The position numbers were made by a program, and so were the translations under genes. DNA of 6,279 bases from Mariprofundus sp. (lineage in GTDB: Bacteria > Pseudomonadota > Zetaproteobacteria > Mariprofundales > Mariprofundaceae). This document shows, piece by piece, positions 1 to 6,046 of this stretch. Where the stretch lies: assembly GCA_015485035.1 (NCBI GenBank), contig WFUI01000125.1, positions 1 through 6,279 of the forward strand, in the 5' to 3' direction. Numbering within the stretch: the stretch's first letter is position 1; each line of letters starts with the position of its first letter. The notes under the pieces are model-generated. The model worked only from the letters and a program-made list of their open reading frames with translations. It had not been told where the DNA came from and searched no databases.

Positions 1-1243
1 TATGATCAATACGCATCAATGCCGGCGGATGGGAATCATGCCAGGCAGAATAAAGTGCATCCGGGGTAAGCGTGCTGGCATTATCTTCGTACATTTTAAC
101 CAGCGCGGAGGCCAGGGCCTCACCGTCGCTATGATCTACAGCATAGGCATCCGCTTCAAACTCATTCTTGCGTGAAAAATAACTCATGACCGGCTCCATC
201 ACAAAAGTAAACACCGGCAACACCAGCATAAACAGTACCAGCGCGGCATGATTTGACGGATGTGTGACACCCAGTCCGTTATAAAACCAGGCTTGCTGCA
301 TCAGCCAGCCAAGCAGGGCAAAGCCTGCTAACGAGACCATGATCATCACCATCAATCTCTTTTTTACATGCCCGTGATGGAAGTGCCCCAGTTCATGAGC
401 CAGTACAGCTTCTGTTTCCACAGGCTCAAGCTGCTCCAGCAGGGTATCAAAAAACACAATGCGCTTGGATTTTCCCAGGCCGGTAAAATAGGCATTGCCA
501 TGGCTGGAACGGCGTGAACCATCCATAACAAACAGACCATTGCTTTCGAAACCGCAACGATTGAGCAGCGATTCAATGCGCGATTTCATCTCCCCCTCCT
601 GCAGCGGCTGAAATTTATTAAACAGCGGTGCAATGAAGGCAGGGTAAGCCCATATCATCAACAACATAAAAGCTGTCCACACAATCCACGCATATAACCA
701 CCACCAGCTTCCGGCCCCATCCATCAGACTGAGGATTACCCAGCCGAGCGGTGCACCGATAGCCATCATCAACACAAGTTGTTTGAACATATCACTGATA
801 TACAAACCGAATGTCATTTTGTTAAAGCCGAATTTTGCTTCAATATTGAAGGTCGTATATATCTCCAGCGGCAATTCCAGCATGTGCCCGATCAGAAAAA
901 ACAGCATCAGGAACACAACACCGGTCCATATCCCGGAAAGGCCGAATGAGGCTGTCACGCTATCGAGCATGGCAAGACCTCCGCCGACAGTCCAGACCAG
1001 CAGCAGTAACAACGCATATATTTGCCCGAAGTTCCCCGGAGCCAGCTTTGCAACCGTGTAATCTGCAGCTTTTTGATGTGCAGGAAGGGATATTTTATCA
1101 CGAAAGCGGGAAGGAACATGATTCCGGTGAGCCAGCACATGCACTTTTTGCCGTTCTGACAAATATAACCCGATAGCCGTCGCCAGAGATGCGAACCCCA
1201 ATACTGTCCATGTCCATGTTGTCATGGCGAATGCTGTTGTCAT
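1..1243 (-). CDS. M48 family (Ste24/CAAX prenyl protease-type) integral membrane metalloprotease, 3' end cut by the window
   Basis: Zinc-dependent endopeptidase of the bacterial Ste24-like M48 family, acting in the inner membrane. The frame is open from ATG at 1243 to the left edge, giving 414 residues. The HELGH zinc/catalytic motif is at residues 283-287, and the third ligand is E361 in EFEAD (D365 completes the ExxxD motif). Other family hallmarks are the IEAKFGFNKMT segment (134-144), PAFIAPLFNKFQPL (201-214), VMDGSRRSSHGNAYFTGLGK (239-258) and a C-terminal HPPALMRI (405-412). Hydrophobic segments lie near residues 12-28, 74-92, 104-121, 154-174, 180-204, 296-315 and 333-350. Family members are about 410-430 residues and the HPP motif normally sits close to the C-terminus, so only a few residues are missing. 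The start is supported by AGGAAGG six bases upstream. The gene follows cobT by 74 bases on the same strand. Natural substrates of bacterial members are mostly unknown; the function beyond protease is inference. Confidence 0.93.
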   Translation of the reverse strand, partial: MTTAFAMTTWTWTVLGFASLATAIGLYLSERQKVHVLAHRNHVPSRFRDKISLPAHQKAADYTVAKLAPGNFGQIYALLLLLVWTVGGGLAMLDSVTASFGLSGIWTGVVFLMLFFLIGHMLELPLEIYTTFNIEAKFGFNKMTFGLYISDMFKQLVLMMAIGAPLGWVILSLMDGAGSWWWLYAWIVWTAFMLLMIWAYPAFIAPLFNKFQPLQEGEMKSRIESLLNRCGFESNGLFVMDGSRRSSHGNAYFTGLGKSKRIVFFDTLLEQLEPVETEAVLAHELGHFHHGHVKKRLMVMIMVSLAGFALLGWLMQQAWFYNGLGVTHPSNHAALVLFMLVLPVFTFVMEPVMSYFSRKNEFEADAYAVDHSDGEALASALVKMYEDNASTLTPDALYSAWHDSHPPALMRIDH

Positions 1244-1249
1244 ATGATG

Positions 1250-1256
1250 CCTTCCT
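1250..1256 (-). promoter_or_regulatory. Ribosome binding site of the M48 protease gene
   Basis: AGGAAGG on the minus strand with a 6-base spacer to the ATG at 1243. It fixes the first ATG rather than the in-frame ATG six codons later. It overlaps the tandem repeat at 1255-1278 by two bases. Confidence 0.7.
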
Positions 1257-1278
1257 GATAGTACTGCTGATAGTACTG
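1255..1278. repeat. Two exact tandem copies of a 12-bp unit upstream of the M48 gene
   Basis: CTGATAGTACTG occurs twice head to tail (1255-1266 and 1267-1278) with no mismatch. Each copy contains the palindrome AGTACT, so the centres of dyad symmetry are 12 bp apart. The pair lies in the 74-base cobT/M48 gap, directly upstream of the protease ribosome binding site, so it would fall in the 5' leader or just after the promoter. It could be a regulator site or a simple duplication; only the repeat itself is seen. Confidence 0.75.
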
Positions 1279-1317
1279 AATAAATACGTTAAAAATTTGC
1301 TTATCGACTGAAAAACA

Positions 1318-2316
1318 CTATGTCTGTGCCTCAATACTGGCCAGCCCGCGCTGCAAACTGATCGCTGATTGCAATACCGGCACGATTAAAGTTGCGACCT
1401 TTCCCTCATCAAGACTGTGTTTCAATTCAATCAGCGGATCCAGCCCCATGTCTTCCAGCACATCCCGATGCCCGGCATCATTGCTCACATGGCTGGCCAG
1501 CATCCAGCCTGCAATCCGGACATCCCATGCAATGGCCGCCAGTGCAGCCGTTGAGGAAGAGAGCCCGTCGAGCAGAATCGGAACCCCCTTTAAGGCAGCG
1601 CCGCGATAAAATCCGGCCATGGCAGCCATTTCCAGCCCTCCCAGCTCCCTGAGAACATCATGCGAAGGTGTGCCGATGGCACGGGCTCTGGCTTTTTCTA
1701 TTGCCATGAGTTCGCAGGCATAGATTTCAGGGTTTGTATCAGGGTCCGATATCAATGCCTGTTCCGGAGACAGACCAACAAGCTCGGAAATAATTGCTGC
1801 AATGGAAATACGATCTCCTGCAGCAATGGAACCGGCAATGAGCAGATTGGCGCCTGCCGCAATAGTACGGTTGGCCATTTCTTCGCCGATACCGACGATT
1901 TCCCAATATTCTGCCTGACTCATGGCTGATTCGACTGTGATGTCAGCAGTACCGGAAGCACGTACCTTGGCATGTTCTACCGCATCAATATCAGCAAGAC
2001 ACCCTCTCACACCAACATCAACAATATGTAAACTGCTGCCCGCCTGCCGGCATAATTCAGCGATGACAGCATTGTTTGCCGTAGCATTGCAAACCCTTTC
2101 TCTGGTTGTCGGCGCCGCCTTTTGATATTCAATGCTGTCTGCCACGCAATGGTCTGCAGCGAATAAAACCGTTGCGGCATGAATGGGATCAGGAATTTCC
2201 TTGTTTTGGCGTTTGGAAAACCACAGCGCCAGATTTTCCAGTTTACTCACGCAACTGGAAGGTTTTAACAGGATACTGTGATGATCCTGCTCAGGATGTA
2301 TGGAAGGAATTTCCAT
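1318..2316 (-). CDS. cobT: CobT-like nicotinate-nucleotide:dimethylbenzimidazole phosphoribosyltransferase, divergent in signature motifs
   Basis: A protein of 332 residues; CobT family members are usually about 340-360. Canonical CobT transfers phosphoribose from nicotinate mononucleotide to a lower-ligand base such as dimethylbenzimidazole, making the alpha-ribazole phosphate used in late cobalamin assembly in the cytoplasm. Visible family features are FAADHCVA (52-59), VDVGV (99-103), a GT at 122-123, GGLEMAAMAGFYRGAAL (226-242), LLDGLSSSTAALAA (248-261), ASHVSNDAGH (274-283) and LDPLIEL (292-298). E304 in SLDEGK aligns by context with the catalytic Glu of Salmonella CobT. Several usual motifs are altered: DHG is DHC, the GEMGIGNTT-type loop reads AGSIAAGDRIS (161-171), and LGEGTGA reads LDEGKVA. 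The start ATG is supported by AGGAGG nine bases upstream. No other cobalamin gene is in the window. Fold assignment is firm; the exact substrate or activity is less sure. Confidence 0.85.
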   Translation of the reverse strand: MEIPSIHPEQDHHSILLKPSSCVSKLENLALWFSKRQNKEIPDPIHAATVLFAADHCVADSIEYQKAAPTTRERVCNATANNAVIAELCRQAGSSLHIVDVGVRGCLADIDAVEHAKVRASGTADITVESAMSQAEYWEIVGIGEEMANRTIAAGANLLIAGSIAAGDRISIAAIISELVGLSPEQALISDPDTNPEIYACELMAIEKARARAIGTPSHDVLRELGGLEMAAMAGFYRGAALKGVPILLDGLSSSTAALAAIAWDVRIAGWMLASHVSNDAGHRDVLEDMGLDPLIELKHSLDEGKVATLIVPVLQSAISLQRGLASIEAQT

Positions 2317-2325
2317 GATTAATGT

Positions 2326-2331
2326 CCTCCT
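2326..2331 (-). promoter_or_regulatory. Ribosome binding site of cobT
   Basis: A full AGGAGG on the minus strand with a 9-base spacer to the ATG at 2316. It is the strongest Shine-Dalgarno match in the window and fixes the cobT start. Confidence 0.75.
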
Positions 2332-2363
2332 GAATGGAGAGGTTCAAATCTCACACAGGTACC

Positions 2364-2369
2364 AGTATA
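2364..2369 (-). promoter_or_regulatory. Candidate -10 box of a cobT promoter
   Basis: TATACT matches the sigma-70 -10 consensus at five of six positions and sits about 50 bases upstream of the cobT ATG. There is no good -35 hexamer at 16-18 bases: that position falls in the right-hand end of the stem-loop sequence at 2382-2415. If real, the promoter would be weak or activator-dependent. This is inference from one hexamer. Confidence 0.3.
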
Positions 2370-2381
2370 GACCATATTTTT

Positions 2382-2415
2382 TCAACCCGCATGATGCGTG
2401 AATCATGCGGGTTGA
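2382..2415. other. Perfect 14-bp inverted repeat (stem-loop) between aroB and cobT
   Basis: The arms 2382-2395 and 2402-2415 are exact reverse complements, starting TCAACCCGCATGAT, around the 6-base loop GCGTGA. On the minus-strand transcript the hairpin begins seven bases after the aroB stop codon. It is followed by AAAAAA rather than a U-tract, and no T-run follows the stem on the plus strand either, so it is not a classical intrinsic terminator in either direction. It may be an mRNA 3'-end or processing structure, or a DNA operator next to the candidate cobT -10 box. Confidence 0.8.
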
Positions 2416-2422
2416 TATGCGT

Positions 2423-3529
2423 TCAGTCATATGAATGGACCAGTTGTCTGATCGCTGCCGATTCCACATCTTCGGCCACAAAGGCATTGCCGATATCATG
2501 CAATAAAATATAACGAATCCGGTCACCTATATTCTTTTTATCATGTCCCATTGCATTCAGCCATGCATCAGCGCTGAAGCTCGGGATGAGCGTCGGCAAT
2601 CCGGCCTGTTGATAACAATCGCGAATCTGATCTTCAATACCACTGCTTGCATAACCCAGTTGCTCAGACAGGCGGGCCGCCATCAATGTACCCATGGCAA
2701 CGGCTTCGCCATGCAGAAACCGGGTATAATGTGTCATCGACTCAATGGCATGACCAAAGGTATGCCCCAGATTCAGCAAGGCGCGCATACCCTGCTCAGT
2801 CTCATCCGCCATCACCACTTCGGCTTTATGCCGGCAGCAGTTGTGAATCATGCTTGAGAGGTCTCCGGCATCCAGATCCTGTACACGTTGTATATGCTGT
2901 TGCATCCAGTCAAAAAAAGCGGCATCTCTGATCAATCCGTATTTGATTGCCTCGCCGAGCCCCGCTCTGATCTCACGGATATTCAGCGTACTTAATACAA
3001 GCGGATCAATCCACACAAGCCGGGGCTGATAAAAAGCCCCGATCATATTTTTTCCGTGTGGATGATTGATGGCTGTTTTACCACCCACACTGGAATCCAC
3101 CTGTGCCAGCACCGTGGTCGGCACCTGAATAAAGGGGATGCCCCGCCGGTAGCAGGCTGCGGCAAAACCGGTCATATCACCCACAACACCACCGCCAAGC
3201 GCAATCACCGGCTCATGACGAGAGAGCCTGGCATGCATCAGTGCATCCATAATCCGGCTGAAGCTATCCATGGTTTTATATTGCTCACCATCGGCAAGGA
3301 CGCATTCAGAAACCTGCCAGCCACGCTGCTCCAGCGAACCGCGTACCTGCGCCATATACAATGGCGCAACGGTTACATTGCTGATAATCATGCAACGGGC
3401 AGGCGCATCAAACAATGCACCCATGGCATCACCGAGCCTGTCCAGACATCCTGGTTCGATGTGAATATCGTAGGATCGGGATCCCAGATTGACCCTGTAA
3501 ATCTGTGCGTTGGTAATCATTTCAGGCAT
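2423..3529 (-). CDS. aroB: 3-dehydroquinate synthase (AroB)
   Basis: Converts DAHP (3-deoxy-D-arabino-heptulosonate 7-phosphate) to 3-dehydroquinate, the second step of the shikimate pathway, in the cytoplasm, using NAD and a divalent metal. The protein has 368 residues from this start; E. coli AroB has 362. Visible motifs are the DGEQYKT segment (80-86), the NAD-binding GGGVVGDMTGF (112-122), PTTVLAQVDSSVGGKTAINH (137-156) and GKNMIGAFYQP (159-169). The metal ligands are E193 in GLGEAIKYG, H256 in NLGHTFGH and H273 in LHGEAV, with the same spacing as the E. coli ligands. A late DKK is at 330-332. The ATG at 3529 was chosen because it has a weak AGAG upstream and leaves a family-sized N-terminus. 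Alternatives are GTG at 3553 (376 residues, no Shine-Dalgarno) and ATG at 3520. It lies 72 bases after msrB on the same strand; aroK, its frequent partner, is not in the window. A weak TTAACA (3579-3584) is a possible private -35 box. Confidence 0.97.
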   Translation of the reverse strand: MPEMITNAQIYRVNLGSRSYDIHIEPGCLDRLGDAMGALFDAPARCMIISNVTVAPLYMAQVRGSLEQRGWQVSECVLADGEQYKTMDSFSRIMDALMHARLSRHEPVIALGGGVVGDMTGFAAACYRRGIPFIQVPTTVLAQVDSSVGGKTAINHPHGKNMIGAFYQPRLVWIDPLVLSTLNIREIRAGLGEAIKYGLIRDAAFFDWMQQHIQRVQDLDAGDLSSMIHNCCRHKAEVVMADETEQGMRALLNLGHTFGHAIESMTHYTRFLHGEAVAMGTLMAARLSEQLGYASSGIEDQIRDCYQQAGLPTLIPSFSADAWLNAMGHDKKNIGDRIRYILLHDIGNAFVAEDVESAAIRQLVHSYD

Positions 3530-3601
3530 GTGCCGACTCTGACATTTTCTCACTATTCAGAGAAGCCGGAAAATCCCTTGTTAACTTTTGGACCAACAGA
3601 T

Positions 3602-4090
3602 TCAGGATGGAATGAACTTAAGCGCTACACCGTTATTGCACCAGCGCTGGCCGGTCGGTTCAGGGCCGTCATTAAAGACATGCCCCTGATGCCCTCCACA
3701 GCGGGCGCAGTGATATTCGGTACGCGGCAGAATCATCTTAAAGTCCCGTTTGGTTTCAGTATGTCCTTCAATCGGAGCATAAAAGCTGGGCCAGCCGGTG
3801 CCACTGTCGAATTTTGTCTCCGACTCAAACAGCGGCAAATCGCAACCGGCGCACACATAGCTTCCCTGACCATACTCCTTGTTCAAGGCGCTGCTGAATG
3901 CTCTCTCTGTCCCCTCCTGTCTGAGTACATCGAATTGCTCGGGTGTTAAAAGCTGTTTCCATTCAGACTCGGATTTATGGATTTTTTCTATCATACGTCC
4001 CTTCCTTTCCCTGCCTGCATCAATAGCCAGCGGCAGGCTGAGCAATGCTGCAGCAGCCAGTCCGGCCCGGAGAAACGTTCTGCGTTTCAC
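3602..4090 (-). CDS. msrB: Peptide-methionine (R)-S-oxide reductase MsrB with Tat-type signal peptide
   Basis: Reduces the R-epimer of methionine sulfoxide in proteins. The protein has 162 residues from the GTG at 4090, which overlaps the msrA stop as GTGA and has a run of six G seven bases upstream. A GTG at 4105 would add five residues. The N-terminus MKRRTFLRAG followed by a hydrophobic stretch (10-23) is a twin-arginine signal; possible cleavage is after IDA (residue 25). Zinc ligands C80/C83 (CAGC) and C128/C131 (CARC), FDSGTGWPSF (94-103), GHVFNDGP (136-143) and catalytic C151 in RWCNNGVALKF define the MsrB fold. An in-frame ATG at 3994 (residue 33) has a strong Shine-Dalgarno sequence and would give a leaderless 130-residue enzyme, the ordinary size of cytosolic MsrB. 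Export is inferred from the signal; a retained membrane anchor is possible. Confidence 0.95.
   Translation of the reverse strand: MKRRTFLRAGLAAAALLSLPLAIDAGRERKGRMIEKIHKSESEWKQLLTPEQFDVLRQEGTERAFSSALNKEYGQGSYVCAGCDLPLFESETKFDSGTGWPSFYAPIEGHTETKRDFKMILPRTEYHCARCGGHQGHVFNDGPEPTGQRWCNNGVALKFIPS
3999..4005 (-). promoter_or_regulatory. Strong internal Shine-Dalgarno sequence inside msrB
   Basis: GGAAGGG on the minus strand, four bases before the in-frame ATG at 3994. It is encoded by the charged linker RERKGR that separates the Tat signal from the reductase domain. It is a better match than the site for the upstream GTG start. Use of this start is inference. Confidence 0.45.
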
Positions 4091-4677
4091 TCTGTTGCCC
4101 CCCACAATTGCTTCAGTCGCTGATCACGGCCACAGTTATAGCGGTAAAATTTATAGCGGATCGGATTCTTGAGATAATAGTTCTGATGATATTCTTCAGC
4201 CGGCCAGAATTCCGAGGCCCGGGTAATCTCGGTAACAATATCCCCGTTAAAAGGTTTGTCCTGTATCAGTGCTTTTTTTGAGGCTTCAGCAGCCTGCTTT
4301 TGTGCTTCGGAGTGATAAAAGATAGCCGGTCTGTATTGTGTACCTACATCACAGAACTGGCGATTGGCTGTCGTCGGATCGGTATTACGCCAATACACAT
4401 GCAGCAACTCCTCATAACTGATGCGCTTCGGATCAAACACCACCTGTATGGCTTCAGTATGGCCTGTCGTACCGGCAGATACCTGCTGATAGGTCGGATG
4501 TTTCTGATGGCCGCCGGTATAACCGGATGTCGTGGAAATCACCCCCGGGAGTTCATCAAACGGGTGTTCCATGCACCAGAAACAGCCTCCGGCAAATGTT
4601 GCGGTTTCTGTTTCTTCTGCCATCGCAGTACCCATTGTCATCATCATAGCCCCCAATAATAAAAGCAGTCGCAGCAT
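4087..4677 (-). CDS. msrA: Peptide-methionine (S)-S-oxide reductase MsrA with Sec-type signal peptide
   Basis: Reduces the S-epimer of methionine sulfoxide, complementary to MsrB. The protein has 196 residues from the ATG at 4677. Hydrophobic residues 1-18 ending in AMA before EETET form a Sec signal peptide, with likely cleavage after residue 20. The mature part starts almost directly with the catalytic motif GGCFWC (30-35, active-site C32), followed by GYTGGH (52-57), YQQVSAGTTGHTEAI (63-77), DPTTANRQFCDVGTQYRPAI (100-119) and a C-terminal YNCGRDQRL (180-188) carrying a candidate resolving Cys, C182. The start was chosen because AAGGAG lies five bases upstream. ATG at 4680 is too close to that site, and ATG at 4695 (202 residues) lies upstream of it. 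The gene is first in its transcription unit and its TGA is fused to the msrB GTG. The signal peptide places it in the periplasm. Confidence 0.96.
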   Translation of the reverse strand: MLRLLLLLGAMMMTMGTAMAEETETATFAGGCFWCMEHPFDELPGVISTTSGYTGGHQKHPTYQQVSAGTTGHTEAIQVVFDPKRISYEELLHVYWRNTDPTTANRQFCDVGTQYRPAIFYHSEAQKQAAEASKKALIQDKPFNGDIVTEITRASEFWPAEEYHQNYYLKNPIRYKFYRYNCGRDQRLKQLWGATE

Positions 4678-4682
4678 CATAT

Positions 4683-4688
4683 CTCCTT
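4683..4688 (-). promoter_or_regulatory. Ribosome binding site of msrA
   Basis: AAGGAG on the minus strand with a 5-base spacer to the ATG at 4677. Because it lies inside the longer open frame that begins at ATG 4695, it argues that the true start is 4677 and not the upstream ATG. Confidence 0.65.
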
Positions 4689-4719
4689 GAACCATTGATT
4701 AGACGGTGTGGAATGCCGG

Positions 4720-4725
4720 ATTATG
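4720..4725 (-). promoter_or_regulatory. Candidate -10 box for the msrAB transcript
   Basis: CATAAT on the minus strand matches the sigma-70 -10 consensus at five of six positions and would start transcription about 35 bases before the msrA ATG. No convincing -35 box is seen at 16-18 bases. On the plus strand the overlapping GATTAT (4719-4724), 18 bases after TTGATT (4695-4700), is a weak candidate promoter for the divergent flavoprotein gene. Both are pattern-based guesses. Confidence 0.28.
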
Positions 4726-4788
4726 ACAGCTGTATCTGAAAAACAGATGAAAGATGCCGGAAGTCCTCCATATGTGCACAATCCGGGC

Positions 4789-5979
4789 ATGCAACACTAT
4801 GATACCATCATCATCGGCGCCGGAGCTGCAGGGCTGATGTGTGCAGGTACTGCAGCAGGCTTCGGAAAGTCGGTGCTGGTGCTTGATCATGCAGACAAGC
4901 CCGGCAAGAAGATCCTGATTTCCGGAGGTGGGCGTTGCAATTTCACCAATCGCTTTACCACTGCGGCCAACTTTATTTCTGCCAATCCGCATTTTTGTAA
5001 ATCGGCTCTGGCACGCTTTGGTGCCGATGATTTTATCGCATGGGTGAAACAATCCGGCATCAGCTATCACGAACGCAAGCACGGGCAATTGTTTTGCGAT
5101 GATTCCGCCCGCGATATCCTCGATATGCTGTTGCAACCATGCCGGGATTTCGGGGTACAAATTCATACCCATACGGATATTCAGTCCGTGGAAAAGGCAA
5201 ACCGATTCCTGCTCAGAACCAGTAAGGGCAACTTCAGTGCCGAGTCGGTGGTTATCGCGACCGGTGGTCTCTCCATTCCGAAAATGGGTGCCACTGCATT
5301 TGGTCTGAAAATAGCCGAATCGTTCGGTCTCAATATCATCAGGCCTGTCGCGGGCCTGGTTCCTTTTACCTTTACCGGTCATGAGAAAGGGGAATTAAAG
5401 ACACTGGCCGGCATATCCCTGGATGTTTCGGTATCATGCCGGGGTCAATCATTCTCTGAAGCCATGCTGTTCACCCATCGCGGCCTGTCCGGTCCGGCCA
5501 TGCTGCAAATCTCATCTTACTGGCAACCGGGTGATGAACTCGACATCAATCTGTTGCCGGATGTCGATATTACTGATTTTCTTGCGCTGAAATGCCGGCA
5601 GCGTCCCCAGGCCCAGCTGGGCACAGTGCTGTCCGAATTGATACCCAGACGACTGGTGCCTTTGCTGATGAAAAACCACACCATGACAGACAAAAAGCTG
5701 CGCCAATTGGGTGAAAAAGAGCAGCAACAGATCGCCCTCCTGCTTCACCACTGGCGACTCAAACCCAACGGAACCGAAGGCTATCGCACTGCCGAAGTGA
5801 CAGTGGGTGGTGTCGATACGGATGAACTATCGTCCAGAACAATGATGAGCAAGCAGGTAAACGGCCTTTATTTTATCGGCGAGGTGGTGGATGTTACCGG
5901 CCACCTGGGCGGCTTCAACTTCCAGTGGGCCTGGTCATCAGGCTATGCCGCCGGCATGGCTATTGCCGAGGTTTCATGA
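4789..5979 (+). CDS. yhiN: NAD(P)/FAD-dependent oxidoreductase of the HI0933/YhiN (BaiN-like) flavoprotein family
   Basis: A predicted cytosolic flavoprotein of 396 residues, the family's normal size. Members share a Rossmann FAD fold; BaiN of gut clostridia acts in bile-acid reduction, but most members, including E. coli YhiN, have no firmly established substrate. Visible motifs are the dinucleotide-binding IIGAGAAGL (8-16), KPGKKILISGGGRCNFTN (37-54), SANPHFCKSALAR (64-76), GQLFCDDSA (99-107), the second nucleotide motif VVIATGG (154-160), THRGLSGPAML (228-238), AEVTVGGV (335-342) and the C-terminal FAD motif GLYFIGEVVDVTGHLGGFNF (359-378). The start at 4789 matches the N-terminus of E. coli YhiN (MERFDAIIIGAGAAG) and leaves room for divergent promoters. 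The frame is open further up, with GTG 4708, ATG 4723 and ATG 4747 as alternatives adding up to 27 residues; none has a good Shine-Dalgarno site. It is divergent from msrA and convergent with fis. Confidence 0.92.
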   Translation: MQHYDTIIIGAGAAGLMCAGTAAGFGKSVLVLDHADKPGKKILISGGGRCNFTNRFTTAANFISANPHFCKSALARFGADDFIAWVKQSGISYHERKHGQLFCDDSARDILDMLLQPCRDFGVQIHTHTDIQSVEKANRFLLRTSKGNFSAESVVIATGGLSIPKMGATAFGLKIAESFGLNIIRPVAGLVPFTFTGHEKGELKTLAGISLDVSVSCRGQSFSEAMLFTHRGLSGPAMLQISSYWQPGDELDINLLPDVDITDFLALKCRQRPQAQLGTVLSELIPRRLVPLLMKNHTMTDKKLRQLGEKEQQQIALLLHHWRLKPNGTEGYRTAEVTVGGVDTDELSSRTMMSKQVNGLYFIGEVVDVTGHLGGFNFQWAWSSGYAAGMAIAEVS

Positions 5980-6046
5980 ATCACCCCCCATAAGCAGTGG
6001 CACGCATTTCCGGCAAAATGCCAGTCTCTTCAGAATACCTCTGAAG
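5980..6046. other. Convergent intergenic region with small inverted and direct repeats
   Basis: This 67-base gap separates the tails of the flavoprotein gene and fis. CTTCAGA (6028-6034) and TCTGAAG (6040-6046) form a 7-bp stem with loop ATACC directly after the fis stop codon. GCATTT (6004-6009) and AAATGC (6016-6021) form a second possible stem. TCTGAAGCT is directly repeated at 6040-6048 and 6050-6058, the second copy inside fis. No U-tract follows any stem, so termination here is only a guess. Confidence 0.4.

Noticed and set aside
364..576. Small minus-strand open frame with a signal-peptide-like N-terminus
   Set aside because: It is an out-of-frame reading of the M48 protease gene, whose HELGH motif and flanking conserved blocks occupy the same bases in another frame.
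2382..2415. Stem-loop as a Rho-independent terminator of aroB
   Set aside because: The stem is good, but on the transcribed strand it is followed by A residues, not U. On the plus strand the T-run precedes the stem rather than following it.
2317..2422. Cobalamin riboswitch upstream of cobT
   Set aside because: The gap is only 106 bases, much of it taken by one simple hairpin. No B12-box-like conserved segment or multi-branched fold is evident.
3056..3949. Long plus-strand open frame of 297 codons opposite aroB and msrB
   Set aside because: It runs antisense through two confidently identified genes and the gap between them. Its translation shows no recognisable domain and has the composition typical of a shadow frame.
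4699..5382. Minus-strand open frame of 227 codons opposite the flavoprotein gene
   Set aside because: The sense strand encodes conserved FAD-binding motifs throughout this stretch. The antisense product resembles no known family and has no ribosome binding site context.
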